From Viridibacterium sediminicola (GTDB taxonomy: Bacteria; Pseudomonadota; Gammaproteobacteria; Burkholderiales; Rhodocyclaceae): 64,000 nucleotides of DNA. Below, piece after piece: positions 7,312-16,076 of this stretch (the first letter of the stretch is position 1; each line of letters begins with the position of its first letter). The notes beneath the pieces were generated by a model. It made no database searches and was not told where the DNA came from. It saw only the letters and a list, made by a program, of their open reading frames with translations. The position numbers were made by a program, and so were the translations under genes. The DNA is taken from the NCBI RefSeq assembly GCF_039631295.1, contig NZ_JBDIVE010000004.1, forward strand, positions 248,001 to 312,000, in the 5' to 3' direction.

Positions 7312-9330
7312 ATGCAGAACCCGCAGAATTCCATCGTTTTCCAGCCCCTGACCAGCGCCATTCGCGCCTTGGCCATGGACGCCGTCCAACAAGCCAATTC
7401 AGGTCACCCCGGCATGCCGATGGGTATGGCCGAGATCGCCGAAGTGGTCTGGCGCAAGCACCTGCGCCACAACCCGGCCAACCCGGCGTGGGCTAACCGT
7501 GACCGTTTCGTGATCTCCAATGGCCATGGTTCGATGCTGCATTACGCGCTGCTGCACCTGACGGGCTACGATCTGCCGATCTCCGAGCTGAAGAACTTCC
7601 GCCAGATCGGCTCCAAGACCCCCGGCCACCCGGAAGTGCACCACACGCCGGGTGTCGAGACCACCACCGGCCCGCTCGGTCAGGGTCTGAGCAATGCAGT
7701 GGGTTTCGCGCTCGCCGAAAAGCTGCTGGCCGCCGATTTCAATCGGCCCGGCCACAACATCGTCGATCACCACACCTATGTCTTCCTCGGCGACGGTTGC
7801 CTGATGGAAGGCATCAGCCACGAGGCCGCCTCGCTGGCTGGCACCTGGGGCCTGGGCAAGCTGATCGCCTATTACGATGACAACGGTATCTCCATCGACG
7901 GCAAGGTCGAAGGCTGGTTCACCGACGACACCAAGAAGCGCTTCGAAGCCTACGGCTGGCAAGTCATCGGTCCGGTTGACGGCCATGACAGCGCGGCGCT
8001 GCAGGCGGCAACCCTGGAAGCCAAGGCCGATGCGCAGCGCCCGACCCTGGTGATCTGTCGCACCACCATTGGCGCAGGTTCGCCGAACAAGGCCGGCTCG
8101 GCCGATTCGCACGGCGCGCCGCTCGGTGCTGCCGAAATCGCCCTGGTGCGCGAGGCCATTGGCTGGAACCACGCGCCGTTTGAAATTCCTGCCGACATTT
8201 ACGCCGCCTGGGATGCCAAGGCCGCTGGTGCTGCCGCCGAAGGCGAGTGGAGCACACAGTTTGCTGCCTACGCCGCGGCTTTCCCCGAGCTGGCTGCCGA
8301 ATTCACGCGTCGCCTCAGCGGCCAGCTGCCGAGCGGTTTCAAGGCAGCTGCCGACAGCTTGCTCGACAAGGTGCAAGCCAAGGCTGAAAGCATTGCCACC
8401 CGCAAGGCTTCGCAGAACGCTATCGAAGCGCTGGCGCCGAGCCTGCCCGAGCTGCTCGGCGGTTCGGCCGATCTGGCCGGCTCCAATCTGACGCACTGGT
8501 CGGGCAGCAAGGAACTGCCGCCCGGTTCGCTGGCCGATGCGGCAGGCGTCAATTACATCAATTACGGCGTGCGCGAGTTTGCCGAAGTGGCGATTGCCAA
8601 CGGCGTGGCCCTGCATGGCGGCTTCATTCCCTACACCGCGACCTTCCTGGTGTTCTCGGATTACTGCCGCAGCGCGATCCGCATGGCTGCGCTGATGAAC
8701 ATCCGCCAGGTGCTGGTGTTCACGCACGATTCGATTGGCGTGGGCGAGGATGGTCCGACGCACCAGCCGATCGAGCACACCGCTTCGCTGCGCCTGATCC
8801 CCAATCTGAATGTCTGGCGTCCGGCCGACACGGCCGAGACGGCGGTGGCCTGGACCCACGGCATCGAGCGCCATGACGGCCCGACGGTGCTTGCGCTGAC
8901 GCGTCAGAATCTGCCCTTCACGCAGCGCAGCGCGCAGCAGCTCGCCGATATCCGCAAGGGCGGCTATGTGCTGGCCGACGCGGCGGACGCACAAGGCGTG
9001 CTGATCGCCACCGGTTCCGAAGTGGGTGTCGCGCTGGCCGCGCAGAAGCTGCTCGCCGAACAGGGTGTGGCGGTCAAGGTGGTGTCGATGCCTTGCACGC
9101 GTTTGTTTGATCTGCAGGACGCCGCTTACAAGAGCGCCGTGCTCGGCAAGGCTTTGCCGCGCGTGGCCATCGAGGCGGGTGTCACAGATGGCTGGTACAA
9201 GTATGTGGGGCTTGAAGGTGCCGTGGTCGGCCTGGATCGCTTTGGCGAATCGGGTCCGGGCGGGGCGCTGTTCAAGCAATTCGGCTTCACGGCCGAGCGG
9301 GTGGCTGAAACCCTCAAAAGCCTGCTGTAA
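7312..9330 (+). CDS. tkt: Transketolase
   Basis: Thiamine-diphosphate enzyme that moves two-carbon ketol units between sugar phosphates in the pentose phosphate (and Calvin) pathways. It has 672 residues from the ATG at 7312, the usual length. Landmarks are SGHPGMPMGMAEI near the N-terminus, the ThDP/metal motif GDGCLMEGISHEAASLAG, the central FSDYCRSAIRMAALM stretch and DSIGVGEDGPTHQPIEH. A GTG at 7297 in frame would add five residues and is less likely. It opens the run tkt-gap-pgk. The 192 bases upstream have an AT-rich patch (near 7170-7190) that may hold the promoter, but no well-spaced -35/-10 pair is obvious. Confidence 0.96.
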   Translation: MQNPQNSIVFQPLTSAIRALAMDAVQQANSGHPGMPMGMAEIAEVVWRKHLRHNPANPAWANRDRFVISNGHGSMLHYALLHLTGYDLPISELKNFRQIGSKTPGHPEVHHTPGVETTTGPLGQGLSNAVGFALAEKLLAADFNRPGHNIVDHHTYVFLGDGCLMEGISHEAASLAGTWGLGKLIAYYDDNGISIDGKVEGWFTDDTKKRFEAYGWQVIGPVDGHDSAALQAATLEAKADAQRPTLVICRTTIGAGSPNKAGSADSHGAPLGAAEIALVREAIGWNHAPFEIPADIYAAWDAKAAGAAAEGEWSTQFAAYAAAFPELAAEFTRRLSGQLPSGFKAAADSLLDKVQAKAESIATRKASQNAIEALAPSLPELLGGSADLAGSNLTHWSGSKELPPGSLADAAGVNYINYGVREFAEVAIANGVALHGGFIPYTATFLVFSDYCRSAIRMAALMNIRQVLVFTHDSIGVGEDGPTHQPIEHTASLRLIPNLNVWRPADTAETAVAWTHGIERHDGPTVLALTRQNLPFTQRSAQQLADIRKGGYVLADAADAQGVLIATGSEVGVALAAQKLLAEQGVAVKVVSMPCTRLFDLQDAAYKSAVLGKALPRVAIEAGVTDGWYKYVGLEGAVVGLDRFGESGPGGALFKQFGFTAERVAETLKSLL

Positions 9331-9402
9331 AGTAAGACTTTCCGCCGGGCGCCCCTAGCCGCAGGCTGAAGAACAATCGAAACTCGAATCAGGAGAATAA
9401 AG

Positions 9403-10401
9403 ATGACAATCAAGGTAGGTATCAACGGTTTTGGCCGTATCGGCCGCATGGTTTTCCGCGCAGCAGTGCAAAATTTCCCCGAGATCGAGATCGTCGGTAT
9501 CAATGACCTGCTGGAACCCGATTACCTCGCCTACATGCTCAAGCACGACTCCGTGCACGGCAAGTTCAAGGGCGAAGTGTCGGTGGAAGGCAACACCCTG
9601 ATCGTCAATGGCAAGAAGATCCGCCTCTCCGCCGTGAAGAACCCGGCCGAGTTGAAGTGGGATGAAGTCGGTGCTGACATCGTCGTCGAATCGACCGGTC
9701 TGTTCCTCGACAACGCGACCGCCTCCGCACACTTGACCGCAGGTGCCAAGAAGGTTGTCATGTCGGCTCCGTCCAAGGACGACACGCCGATGTTCGTGTA
9801 CGGCGTGAACCACGACAAGTACGCTGGCGAGACCATCATCTCCAACGCTTCCTGCACCACCAACTGCCTGGCCCCGATTGCCAAGGTGCTCAACGACAAC
9901 TTCGGCATCAAGCGCGGCCTGATGACCACGGTGCATGCTGCAACGGCAACGCAAAAGACCGTTGATGGCCCGTCGAACAAGGACTGGCGCGGCGGCCGCG
10001 GCATCCTCGAAAACATCATCCCGTCGAGCACTGGCGCAGCCAAGGCCGTCGGCAAGGTGATCCCCGAGCTGAACAAGAAGCTCACCGGCATGTCCTTCCG
10101 CGTGCCGACTTCCGACGTTTCGGTGGTCGATCTGACCGTCGAACTGGAAAAGGACGCCACCTACGAGCAGATCTGTGCCGCCATGAAGGCTGCTTCTGAA
10201 GGCGCCATGAAGGGCGTGCTCGGCTACACCACCGAGAAGGTCGTGTCGACCGACTTCCGTGGCGAAGCCCGCACCTCGGTGTTCGACGCTGATGCAGGCA
10301 TCGCGCTGGATTCGACCTTCGTCAAGGTCGTCTCCTGGTACGACAATGAATGGGGCTACTCCAACAAGGTGCTGGAGATGGTTCAGGTCGTCGCCAAGTA
10401 A
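9403..10401 (+). CDS. gap: Glyceraldehyde-3-phosphate dehydrogenase, type I
   Basis: Cytosolic GAPDH, 332 residues, converting glyceraldehyde 3-phosphate to 1,3-bisphosphoglycerate. The Rossmann motif GINGFGRIGR is at 6-15. Catalytic C151 sits in NASCTTNCLAP, with partner H178 in TTVHAATATQK. The NAD-binding loop GINDL at about 32-36 suggests NAD preference. An AGGAGA ribosome site lies 9 bases before the ATG. It follows tkt by 72 bases and precedes pgk, with a long intercistronic hairpin in between. Confidence 0.97.
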   Translation: MTIKVGINGFGRIGRMVFRAAVQNFPEIEIVGINDLLEPDYLAYMLKHDSVHGKFKGEVSVEGNTLIVNGKKIRLSAVKNPAELKWDEVGADIVVESTGLFLDNATASAHLTAGAKKVVMSAPSKDDTPMFVYGVNHDKYAGETIISNASCTTNCLAPIAKVLNDNFGIKRGLMTTVHAATATQKTVDGPSNKDWRGGRGILENIIPSSTGAAKAVGKVIPELNKKLTGMSFRVPTSDVSVVDLTVELEKDATYEQICAAMKAASEGAMKGVLGYTTEKVVSTDFRGEARTSVFDADAGIALDSTFVKVVSWYDNEWGYSNKVLEMVQVVAK

Positions 10402-10423
10402 GTCTGCGCACTTCTGTTAATCA

Positions 10424-10456
10424 CGGCGGCACAGGGGAGCGTTCTCCTTGCCGCCG
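10424..10456 (+). other. Intercistronic hairpin between gap and pgk
   Basis: Outer arms CGGCGGCA (10424-10431) and TGCCGCCG (10449-10456) pair perfectly; inside, GGAG and CTCC pair around a CGTT loop. The structure is very GC-rich and is not followed by a T run, so it is not a standard terminator. It could stabilise gap mRNA or mark a processing site, letting GAPDH be made in excess of PGK. The role is inferred. Confidence 0.6.
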
Positions 10457-10483
10457 CGTCTCTGTGGTGAAAGGGTTTGACCC

Positions 10484-11668
10484 ATGCAATTCAAGAAACT
10501 GTCTGATCTCGATCTGGCCGGCAAGCGCGTGTTCATCCGCTCCGACCTCAATGTGCCGCAAGACGACCGTGGCGCCATCACCGATGACACGCGTATCCGC
10601 GCCTCGGTGCCCGGCATTCGTCTGGCACTCGACAAGGGCGCTGCGGTCATGGTGACCTCCCACCTTGGCCGTCCGACCGAAGGCGACTTCCAGCCCGCCG
10701 ATTCGCTGGCGCCGGTGGCAGCCCGCATGAGCGAGCTGCTCGGTCAGCCGGTGCGCCTGATCCAGAACTGGGTCGACGGTGGTTTTGAAGTCAAGCCGGG
10801 CGAAGTCGTGCTGCTCGAAAATTGCCGCGTCAACAAGGGCGAGAAGAAGAACAGCGCTGAACTGGCCGCCAAGATGGCCAAGCTCTGTGACATCTACGCC
10901 AACGATGCTTTCGCCACCGCGCACCGCGCTGAAGCGACGACTCAGGCGCTGGCTCTGGCCGCACCGGTGGCCTGTGCCGGCCCGCTGCTGGCCGCTGAAC
11001 TGGAAGCCCTCGGCAAGGCCCTGCTGGCGCCCGAGAGCCCGCTGATCGCCATCGTCGGTGGCTCCAAGGTGTCGACCAAGCTGTCCATCCTCGACAGCCT
11101 GGCTGACAAGGTCGACCAGCTCATCGTCGGTGGTGGCATCGCCAATACCTTCCTGCTGGCGGCTGGTTTCCCGGTCGGCAAGTCCCTGGTCGAAGCCGAT
11201 CTGGTGGAAGAAGCCAAGCGCATCATCATCAAGATGGCGACGCGCGGCGCCGTGGTGCCAATCCCCAGCGATGTGGTGGTGGCCACCGAGTTCTCGCCGA
11301 CCGCCAAGGCCGTCGTCAAGTCCGCCAAGGATGTGCAGCCGGACGAGATGATCCTCGACGTCGGTCCGGAGACCGCCGCCAAGCTCGCCGGCCTGCTCAA
11401 GGCCGCCAAGACCATCGTCTGGAATGGCCCGCTCGGCGTGTTTGAATTCGAAGCGTTCGCCAATGGCACCAAGGTCGTCGGCGAAGCGATTGCTGAATCT
11501 AGCGCAATGTCTCTGGCTGGCGGCGGTGACACAATTGCCGCAATCGCCAAATTTGGCCTGGGCGAGCGCATCAGTTACATCTCCACGGCAGGCGGTGCCT
11601 TCCTGGAGTTCCTCGAAGGCAAGACCCTGCCAGCGGTGGAAGCCCTGGAACAGCGTGCCAGTAACTGA
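10484..11668 (+). CDS. pgk: Phosphoglycerate kinase
   Basis: Reversible ATP-forming step between 1,3-bisphosphoglycerate and 3-phosphoglycerate; 394 residues, normal size. Recognisable blocks are RSDLNVPQDD (about 19-28), the HLGRPTEGDF loop, NDAFATAHRAEAT, VGGSKVSTKL, and the nucleotide-binding NGPLGVFEFEAF plus GGGDTIAAI near the C-terminus. It lies 82 bases after gap, separated from it by a hairpin, and is closed by a strong terminator at 11676. Confidence 0.97.
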   Translation: MQFKKLSDLDLAGKRVFIRSDLNVPQDDRGAITDDTRIRASVPGIRLALDKGAAVMVTSHLGRPTEGDFQPADSLAPVAARMSELLGQPVRLIQNWVDGGFEVKPGEVVLLENCRVNKGEKKNSAELAAKMAKLCDIYANDAFATAHRAEATTQALALAAPVACAGPLLAAELEALGKALLAPESPLIAIVGGSKVSTKLSILDSLADKVDQLIVGGGIANTFLLAAGFPVGKSLVEADLVEEAKRIIIKMATRGAVVPIPSDVVVATEFSPTAKAVVKSAKDVQPDEMILDVGPETAAKLAGLLKAAKTIVWNGPLGVFEFEAFANGTKVVGEAIAESSAMSLAGGGDTIAAIAKFGLGERISYISTAGGAFLEFLEGKTLPAVEALEQRASN

Positions 11669-11675
11669 TAAATGC

Positions 11676-11717
11676 GCGCCGGGACGGATTGATCAAATCC
11701 TCCCGGCGCTTTTTTTG
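11676..11717 (+). terminator. Rho-independent terminator after pgk
   Basis: Arms GCGCCGGGA (11676-11684) and TCCCGGCGC (11701-11709) pair perfectly and enclose a second pairing (GGATT/AATCC). A run of eight T follows directly at 11710-11717. It ends the tkt-gap-pgk unit, so pyk is expected to have its own promoter in 11718-11829. Confidence 0.93.
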
Positions 11718-11829
11718 ACTACACACAAGTTGTCTGACCAATAAGTGCTGCAAGTTCGATATTGCCGTCACATCAGCGGCAGACAATGAATCCCTCTAAA
11801 CAATAATGCATCGCATGAAGGAGTAAGCA

Positions 11830-13257
11830 ATGCAACGCCACACCAAGATCGTCGCCACCCTCGGACCGGCTTCCAATGATGCGGATGTGCTGGAACGCCT
11901 GATTCGCGCCGGCGTCGACGTCGTTCGCCTGAACTTCTCGCACGGCAAGGCGGAAGACCATATCAACCGTGCCAACATCGTGCGCGAAGCGGCCCGTCGC
12001 GTGGGCAAGCCGGTGGCGATTCTCGCCGACCTGCAAGGTCCGAAGATCCGCGTCGGCAAGTTTGAAAACGGCAAGACCTTCCTCGAAAAGGGCCAGAAGT
12101 TCATCCTCGACGCCGACTGTGAGCTCGGTAACGATGAACGCGTCGGCCTCGACTACAAGGATCTGCCCAAGGACGTGAAGCAAGGCACCATCCTGCTGCT
12201 CAACGACGGCGCCATCGTGCTCGAAGTTGAAAAAGTCATCGGCAATGAAATCTTCACCGTCGTGCATTACGGCGGCGAGCTGTCCAACAACAAGGGCATC
12301 AATCAGAAGGGTGGCGGCCTGACCGCACCGGCGCTGACCGCCAAGGACATGGAAGACCTCAAGACGGCCGCGCTGATCGGCATCGAGTATGTCGCCGTCT
12401 CCTTCCCGAAGAACGCTGCCGACATGTACATGGCGCGCACCCTGCTGCGTGCAGCGGGCAGCTCGGCGCTGACCATCGCCAAGATCGAGCGTACCGAAGC
12501 GGTTGAGCCGGACAATCTGCGCGAAATCCTCGAAGCGTCTGATGGCGTGATGGTGGCGCGTGGCGACCTCGCCGTCGAAGTCGGCGAAGCGGCTGTGCCG
12601 GCCCTGCAGAAGAAGATGATCAAGCTGGCGCGCGAGATGAACAAGCTCGCCATCACCGCCACGCAGATGATGGAGTCGATGATCTCCAGCCCGGTGCCGA
12701 CGCGTGCCGAAGTGTCGGACGTTGCCAACGCCGTGCTCGACGGTACCGATGCGGTGATGCTGTCGGCCGAAACCGCCGCCGGCAAGTACCCGGTCGAAGT
12801 GGTCGAGACCATGGCCCGCATCTGCCGCGAAGCTGAAAAGTCCTACCCGGTGACCCTGGATCAGGACTTCCTCAACCGCAGCTTCACGCGCATCGACCAG
12901 TCCATCGCCATGGCCGCGCTGTTCTCGGCACACCACCTGGGCGCCAAGGCCATCGTCGCGCTGACCGAATCCGGTTCCACCGCGCTGTGGATGAGCCGCC
13001 TGCACTCGGGCATCCCCATCTACGCGCTGACCTCGCAACAGGACACCATCGGCAAGATGGCGCTGTTCCGCGAAGTGCATCCGATGATGGTGCCGCACAT
13101 CACCGACAGCCGTGACCACCTGCTGCAGGAAGCCGAGCGCACCCTGCTGCGCAACAAGCTGGTGCAACCGGGTGACATCATCGTCATTACCGTTGGCGAA
13201 CCGCTCGGCCAGTCCGGCGGCACCAACAGCTTGAAGATCGTGCGCGTCGGCGGCTGA
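11830..13257 (+). CDS. pyk: Pyruvate kinase
   Basis: Last step of glycolysis, phosphoenolpyruvate plus ADP to pyruvate plus ATP. The 475 residues start MQRHTKIVATLGPAS. The catalytic and metal-binding part contains KIERTEAVEPDN and DGVMVARGDLAVE, followed by the signature ITATQMMESMI. The C-terminal domain ends with a GEPLGQSGGTNSLKI segment near the usual effector region. A GGAG lies 8-11 bases before the ATG. The gene is its own unit between two terminators, with the aldolase gene next. Confidence 0.96.
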   Translation: MQRHTKIVATLGPASNDADVLERLIRAGVDVVRLNFSHGKAEDHINRANIVREAARRVGKPVAILADLQGPKIRVGKFENGKTFLEKGQKFILDADCELGNDERVGLDYKDLPKDVKQGTILLLNDGAIVLEVEKVIGNEIFTVVHYGGELSNNKGINQKGGGLTAPALTAKDMEDLKTAALIGIEYVAVSFPKNAADMYMARTLLRAAGSSALTIAKIERTEAVEPDNLREILEASDGVMVARGDLAVEVGEAAVPALQKKMIKLAREMNKLAITATQMMESMISSPVPTRAEVSDVANAVLDGTDAVMLSAETAAGKYPVEVVETMARICREAEKSYPVTLDQDFLNRSFTRIDQSIAMAALFSAHHLGAKAIVALTESGSTALWMSRLHSGIPIYALTSQQDTIGKMALFREVHPMMVPHITDSRDHLLQEAERTLLRNKLVQPGDIIVITVGEPLGQSGGTNSLKIVRVGG

Positions 13258-13283
13258 TAACCCGCATCTTCCGTCCGCACCGG

Positions 13284-13318
13284 CAAAAGGCCTCCGCCAC
13301 AAGCGGGGGCCTTTTGCA
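13284..13318 (+). terminator. Rho-independent terminator after pyk
   Basis: AAAAGGCCTCCGC at 13285-13297 pairs with GCGGGGGCCTTTT at 13303-13315 (one wobble/mismatch in the stem) around a CACAA loop. The AAAA and TTTT flanks allow action on both strands. Confidence 0.88.
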
Positions 13319-13450
13319 TTTCATGGCTGGCGGCGCGCATTGTGCACATTGCGGAGATCATCAGGATGTGCGCGACTTGTGCATCGCGATACAATCGACA
13401 TTCCGAACAATTCGAACCCACCGCCCAACACCTTCAGACGGAGATTTTCA

Positions 13451-14515
13451 ATGGCACTCGTTTCCATGCGCCAGCTGCTCGATCATGCTGCAGAAAACAG
13501 CTACGGCTTGCCCGCATTCAACGTCAACAACCTCGAACAGGTCACGGCCATCATGGAAGCGGCCAACGAGCTGGACAGCCCGGTGATCATGCAGGCCTCG
13601 GCTGGCGCACGCCGCTATGCCGGTGAAGCCTTCCTGCGCCACCTCATCGAGGCCGCGGTGGAAGCCTACCCGCACATCCCCGTCGTGATGCACCAGGACC
13701 ACGGCCAGAGCCCGGCGGTCTGCATGGCAGCGATCAAGTCCGGCTTTTCCTCGGTGATGATGGATGGCTCCCTGCTCGAAGACGGCAAGACGCCTTCGGA
13801 CTACGAGTACAACGTCGCCGTGAGCAGCGAAGTGGTGAAGTTCTCGCACAGCATCGGGGTGACGGTGGAAGCCGAGCTGGGCTGCCTGGGTTCGCTGGAA
13901 ACCGGCAAGGCGGGTGAAGAAGACGGCATCGGCGCTGAAGGTATCCTCGATCACAGCGCCATGCTGACCGATCCGGAGCAAGCCGCCGACTTCGTCAAGC
14001 GCACCCAGTGTGACGCGCTGGCGATTGCCATCGGCACCAGCCACGGCGCCTACAAGTTCACGCGCAAGCCCACTGGCGACATCCTCGCCATCAGCCTGAT
14101 CAAGAAGATCCACGAGCGCCTGCCCAACACCCACCTGGTGATGCACGGTTCGTCGAGCGTGCCGCAGGACCTGCTGGCGATCATCCGCGAATTCGGCGGC
14201 GACATCGGCGAAACCTATGGTGTGCCGGTGGAAGAGATCGTCGAAGGCATCAAGTACGGCGTGCGCAAGATCAATATCGACACCGATATCCGCCTGGCGA
14301 TGACCGCCGCGATCCGCAAGCACTTCGTCGAACACCCCAGCGCTTTCGACCCGCGCGACTACCTCAAGCCCGCGCGCGAAGCGGCCAAGAAGATCGTCAA
14401 GGCACGTTTCGAAGCTTTCGGCTCGGCCGGCAACGCTGGCAAGATCAAGCCGATTCCGCTGGAAAAGATCGCGGCCAAGTACAAGAGCGGCGAGCTGGCG
14501 CAGATGGTCAAGTAA
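13451..14515 (+). CDS. fba: Fructose-bisphosphate aldolase, class II
   Basis: Zinc-dependent aldolase (fructose/sedoheptulose bisphosphate) for glycolysis, gluconeogenesis or the Calvin cycle. The ATG at 13451 with an upstream CGGAG gives 354 residues. Landmarks are PAFNVNNLEQ at 21-30, the metal-binding MHQDHGQSP (D83/H84), IGTSHGAYKF and MHGSSSVPQ with further zinc ligands, and KINIDTDIRLAM. The extended C-terminus is typical of the Calvin-type class II subgroup. An in-frame start upstream at 13340 lies inside the promoter region and is rejected. Confidence 0.96.
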   Translation: MALVSMRQLLDHAAENSYGLPAFNVNNLEQVTAIMEAANELDSPVIMQASAGARRYAGEAFLRHLIEAAVEAYPHIPVVMHQDHGQSPAVCMAAIKSGFSSVMMDGSLLEDGKTPSDYEYNVAVSSEVVKFSHSIGVTVEAELGCLGSLETGKAGEEDGIGAEGILDHSAMLTDPEQAADFVKRTQCDALAIAIGTSHGAYKFTRKPTGDILAISLIKKIHERLPNTHLVMHGSSSVPQDLLAIIREFGGDIGETYGVPVEEIVEGIKYGVRKINIDTDIRLAMTAAIRKHFVEHPSAFDPRDYLKPAREAAKKIVKARFEAFGSAGNAGKIKPIPLEKIAAKYKSGELAQMVK

Positions 14516-14536
14516 GCGCTTCCAGCACTTACCCGC

Positions 14537-14563
14537 AAGCCCTCGCTGGTCGAGGGCTTTTTC
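14537..14563 (+). terminator. Rho-independent terminator after fba
   Basis: AGCCCTCG (14538-14545) and CGAGGGCT (14551-14558) form a perfect stem with a 5-base loop and a T run. A second GC hairpin (GCGGGCG at 14575-14581 with CGCCCGC at 14593-14599) follows and may act as a back-up. Confidence 0.92.
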
Positions 14564-14760
14564 TTGTCTGTCATGCGGGCGCTGAATCGCCGCGCCCGCT
14601 TTGTCGTGATTCATACGTCGTATCGGGGTGGCCCGAGTGCGTGCGTCTAGGGAATGCACCTAGCGCGCTGCGGGTAAAGTTGATCTGTTTGTGGCCGTAA
14701 TACGGGCACGGCGCTACGTCGATGCAGTCTTTTTACCGTGCTTTCTACAGAGGAATGCCC

Positions 14761-15690
14761 ATGTCAATCCGCATGAAAATGATCCTGGCGCTCCTGTTTT
14801 CCAGTCTGATGGCCATCAATCTGGTGGCATTCATATCGCATAATCTGGTGGCGCGCCGGCTCAGCGATGAGCTGGCCAGCGAGTTGAGTGTGGAAGTCGA
14901 GAGCATCCTGACGGCGCTGCGCGAATCCCTGTTGCTGGGCTCGTTGATTGCGGCGCTGCTGTCTGTTGCGTTGGGCCTGTTGCTCGGTGCGCGCGTGTCG
15001 GCCAAGTTGCGCCGCCTGACCCAGGCGATCCAGAACATGCAGAAAGGTGATTTCGGCAAGCCGCTGCAGCTGGTCTCCAGAGATGAAGTGGGCGCCCTGG
15101 TCAGCGCCTTCAATGAGATGAGCCTGGAGATCGCCCAGAAGCGCGACGAGATCCAGCGCTCGCACCGCAAGCTGGAGGAGCTGGCGATCCGTGACGGCCT
15201 GACCCAGCTGCACAACCGCCGTCATTTCGACGAGCAGCTGAGCGCGCTTGGAAAATGTCCGGAGCACGCGGCCTCGGTGTCGATCATGATTGGCGACATC
15301 GATCATTTCAAACAGGTCAATGACCGCTTCTCGCATGCCGTGGGCGATGCCGTGCTGCGCGAGGTCGGCCGCATTCTGGCCAGCAATACGCGGGGGTCTG
15401 ATCTGGTCGCGCGCTACGGCGGCGAGGAATTCGTGATCGCCTTCCGCGACACCGATATTGCCCAGGCGCGGCTGATCTGCGAGAAGCTGCGCCAGCGCAT
15501 TGCCGAGTTCGACTGGGAGAGCATCCAGCCGGGTCTGCGCATCACGATGAGCATGGGCGTTGCGCGCCAGCTCGACGAGGCGACGCTGGAGCACGTCGTG
15601 CGGCAAGCTGATGTGCAGCTCTATCGCGCCAAGTCACAAGGGCGCAATCAAGTGTGCGTGGCGCTGCAAGCGCCGCCCGCCACGCAGTAG
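14761..15690 (+). CDS. Membrane diguanylate cyclase (HAMP-GGDEF)
   Basis: Makes cyclic di-GMP from two GTP. The 309-residue protein has an N-terminal helix (about 6-25), a short linker, a second helix (about 57-78), a HAMP-like region (79-130), a coiled-coil linker and a GGDEF domain (about 140-305). The active site is GGEEF at 220-224. The inhibitory I-site is intact (RGSD, 211-214, five residues before the motif). The extracytoplasmic loop is only about 30 residues, so it probably senses membrane state or partners. AGAGGA at 14749-14754 sits six bases before the chosen ATG, better than the in-frame ATGs at 14722 and 14755. Confidence 0.9.
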   Translation: MSIRMKMILALLFSSLMAINLVAFISHNLVARRLSDELASELSVEVESILTALRESLLLGSLIAALLSVALGLLLGARVSAKLRRLTQAIQNMQKGDFGKPLQLVSRDEVGALVSAFNEMSLEIAQKRDEIQRSHRKLEELAIRDGLTQLHNRRHFDEQLSALGKCPEHAASVSIMIGDIDHFKQVNDRFSHAVGDAVLREVGRILASNTRGSDLVARYGGEEFVIAFRDTDIAQARLICEKLRQRIAEFDWESIQPGLRITMSMGVARQLDEATLEHVVRQADVQLYRAKSQGRNQVCVALQAPPATQ

Positions 15691-15733
15691 AATACGGGCT
15701 GCCAGCAATCTCATTTTCAGGACGCACATCGCC

Positions 15734-16006
15734 ATGGCCCGTACCGTCACATGCATCAAACTCGGCGTAGAAGCCGATGGTCTCGATTTCCCGCCCGTTC
15801 CCGGTGAGCTGGGCAAAAAGGTTTATGAGAACGTCTCTAAGGAGGCCTGGCAGGGCTGGCTCAAGCACCAGACCATGCTGATCAACGAAAACCGCCTCAA
15901 CATGATGGACCCGAAGGCGCGCAAGTACCTGATGGAACAGATGGAGCGCCATTTCTTCGGCGGTGGCGCCGATGCCGCCCAGGGTTACGTGCCGCCGAGC
16001 GCCTGA
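15734..16006 (+). CDS. yggX: Fe(II)-trafficking / oxidative damage protection protein YggX
   Basis: Small cytosolic protein of 90 residues in the YggX family, linked to protection of iron-sulfur clusters and iron handling. The N-terminal MARTVTCIKLG contains the conserved cysteine (C7). The family blocks LGKKVYENVSKEAWQGW and NENRLNM..P.AR..L are present, ending with the common C-terminal HFFGGGAD type of tail. Upstream in-frame codons to 15560 overlap the cyclase gene and are not used. It is followed by a strong terminator. Confidence 0.95.
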   Translation: MARTVTCIKLGVEADGLDFPPVPGELGKKVYENVSKEAWQGWLKHQTMLINENRLNMMDPKARKYLMEQMERHFFGGGADAAQGYVPPSA

Positions 16007-16031
16007 TCCGGCGAATCCGCTACAATTGCAC

Positions 16032-16064
16032 ACAGGCCGTCCGGGAGACGGCCTGTTTATTTTC
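16032..16064 (+). terminator. Rho-independent terminator after yggX
   Basis: ACAGGCCGTC (16032-16041) pairs perfectly with GACGGCCTGT (16047-16056) around a CGGGA loop, followed by TTATTTT. Confidence 0.92.
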
Positions 16065-16076
16065 ACGGAGCCCTAG

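Noticed and set aside
7399..9279. 626-codon open frame antisense to transketolase
   Set aside because: High-GC codon bias leaves the antisense frame open; the composition is Arg/Gln/His-rich with no recognisable domain, and the sense gene is unambiguous.
11773..13302. 509-codon open frame antisense to pyruvate kinase
   Set aside because: Shadow of pyk; no start context and no protein-like features.
4354..14515. Reading the prk-tkt-gap-pgk-fba region as proof of autotrophy
   Set aside because: No RuBisCO, CbbR or sedoheptulose phosphatase gene is present, pyk points to glycolysis, and PrkB-like kinases occur in heterotrophs.
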